Positions 21,243 through 21,283 of a stretch of DNA of 21,283 nucleotides are shown here, in pieces. The translations under genes were made by a program, and so were the position numbers. The stretch's first letter is position 1, and each line of letters begins with the position of its first letter. The notes beneath the pieces are model-generated. The model had not been told where the DNA came from. It saw nothing but the letters and a program-made list of their open reading frames with translations, and did not search any database. The DNA is from JAGOZV01 sp964346445 (GTDB lineage Bacteria; Patescibacteriota; Saccharimonadia; Saccharimonadales; Saccharimonadaceae): assembly GCA_964346445.1 (NCBI GenBank), contig CAYFUI010000009.1:1-21283 (forward strand), in the 5' to 3' direction.

Positions 21243-21283
21243 GGCTCATATAAGTTAATTAAAAACTAGGCTTAATTGCTTTA

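Noticed and set aside
1..21283. Genetic code 25 (TGA read as glycine), as in some CPR groups
   Set aside because: All 24 genes read full length with the standard code and none needs an internal TGA; a recoded genome would use it often.
21243..21283. Tail of the window after the LOG gene
   Set aside because: AT-rich with no clear hairpin, promoter or gene start; nothing supportable.

Overview
The window is a gene-dense (no gap above about 85 bases), AT-leaning stretch of a small bacterial chromosome. Several traits point to the Candidate Phyla Radiation, most likely Candidatus Saccharibacteria (TM7): compact overlapping operons, a divergent bL27, an archaeal/eukaryote-like TRM11 methyltransferase, a single-chain alpha2-type glycyl-tRNA synthetase, a split transketolase, a divergent RpiB/LacAB isomerase, and a carbon metabolism built on GAPDH plus the non-oxidative pentose phosphate pathway. 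This assignment is inference from gene content. Reading frames fit the standard bacterial code: none of the 24 genes needs an internal TGA. TGA is almost unused as a stop (15 TAA, 8 TAG, 1 TGA). I see no rRNA, tRNA, CRISPR array, insertion sequence, phage gene or origin.

Layout. (1) 20-4680, plus strand, envelope and division: ftsE, ftsX, a membrane-anchored coiled-coil CHAP peptidoglycan hydrolase (PcsB-like), a membrane-anchored S41 carboxyl-terminal processing protease and a single-domain response regulator, closed by a strong bidirectional hairpin terminator. (2) 4758-6279, minus strand: rpmA (bL27) and a TRM11-like RNA methyltransferase. (3) 6324-8668, plus strand: a polytopic UPF0104/LPG-synthase-like membrane protein overlapping xseA-xseB (exonuclease VII). 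(4) 8691-9659: a membrane protein with a Pro/Gly-rich cytoplasmic tail and an outside PsbP-like domain. (5) 9699-11504: a sensorless histidine kinase, a receiver-only response regulator and recO, all overlapping. (6) 11549-12901: glyS. (7) 12973-16980: gap-rpiB-rpe-tktN-tktC. (8) tal on the minus strand, convergent with tktC, then pfkB-1, pfkB-2 (with an extra N-terminal domain) and a LOG/SLOG-family protein.

How the genes work together. FtsE-FtsX, the CHAP hydrolase and the S41 protease look like one envelope-remodelling set in which FtsEX gates the hydrolase and the protease trims or degrades wall factors. Region 7-8 holds the complete non-oxidative pentose phosphate pathway plus GAPDH, two sugar/nucleoside-kinase-like proteins and a LOG-family protein that may release ribose 5-phosphate from nucleotides. 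Together these suggest a route from scavenged nucleosides or ribose to glyceraldehyde 3-phosphate and ATP, which would suit a host-dependent cell.

The most striking signal is regulatory. At ten transcription-unit heads a TATAAT-like -10 box lies only 6-10 bases before the start codon, which predicts leaderless mRNAs. Most downstream operon genes, plus rpmA and gap, carry Shine-Dalgarno sites instead. Other points worth checking are a perfect 16-bp palindrome spanning the -10 box and start codon of the CHAP gene, and a partly rebuilt active site in RpiB.
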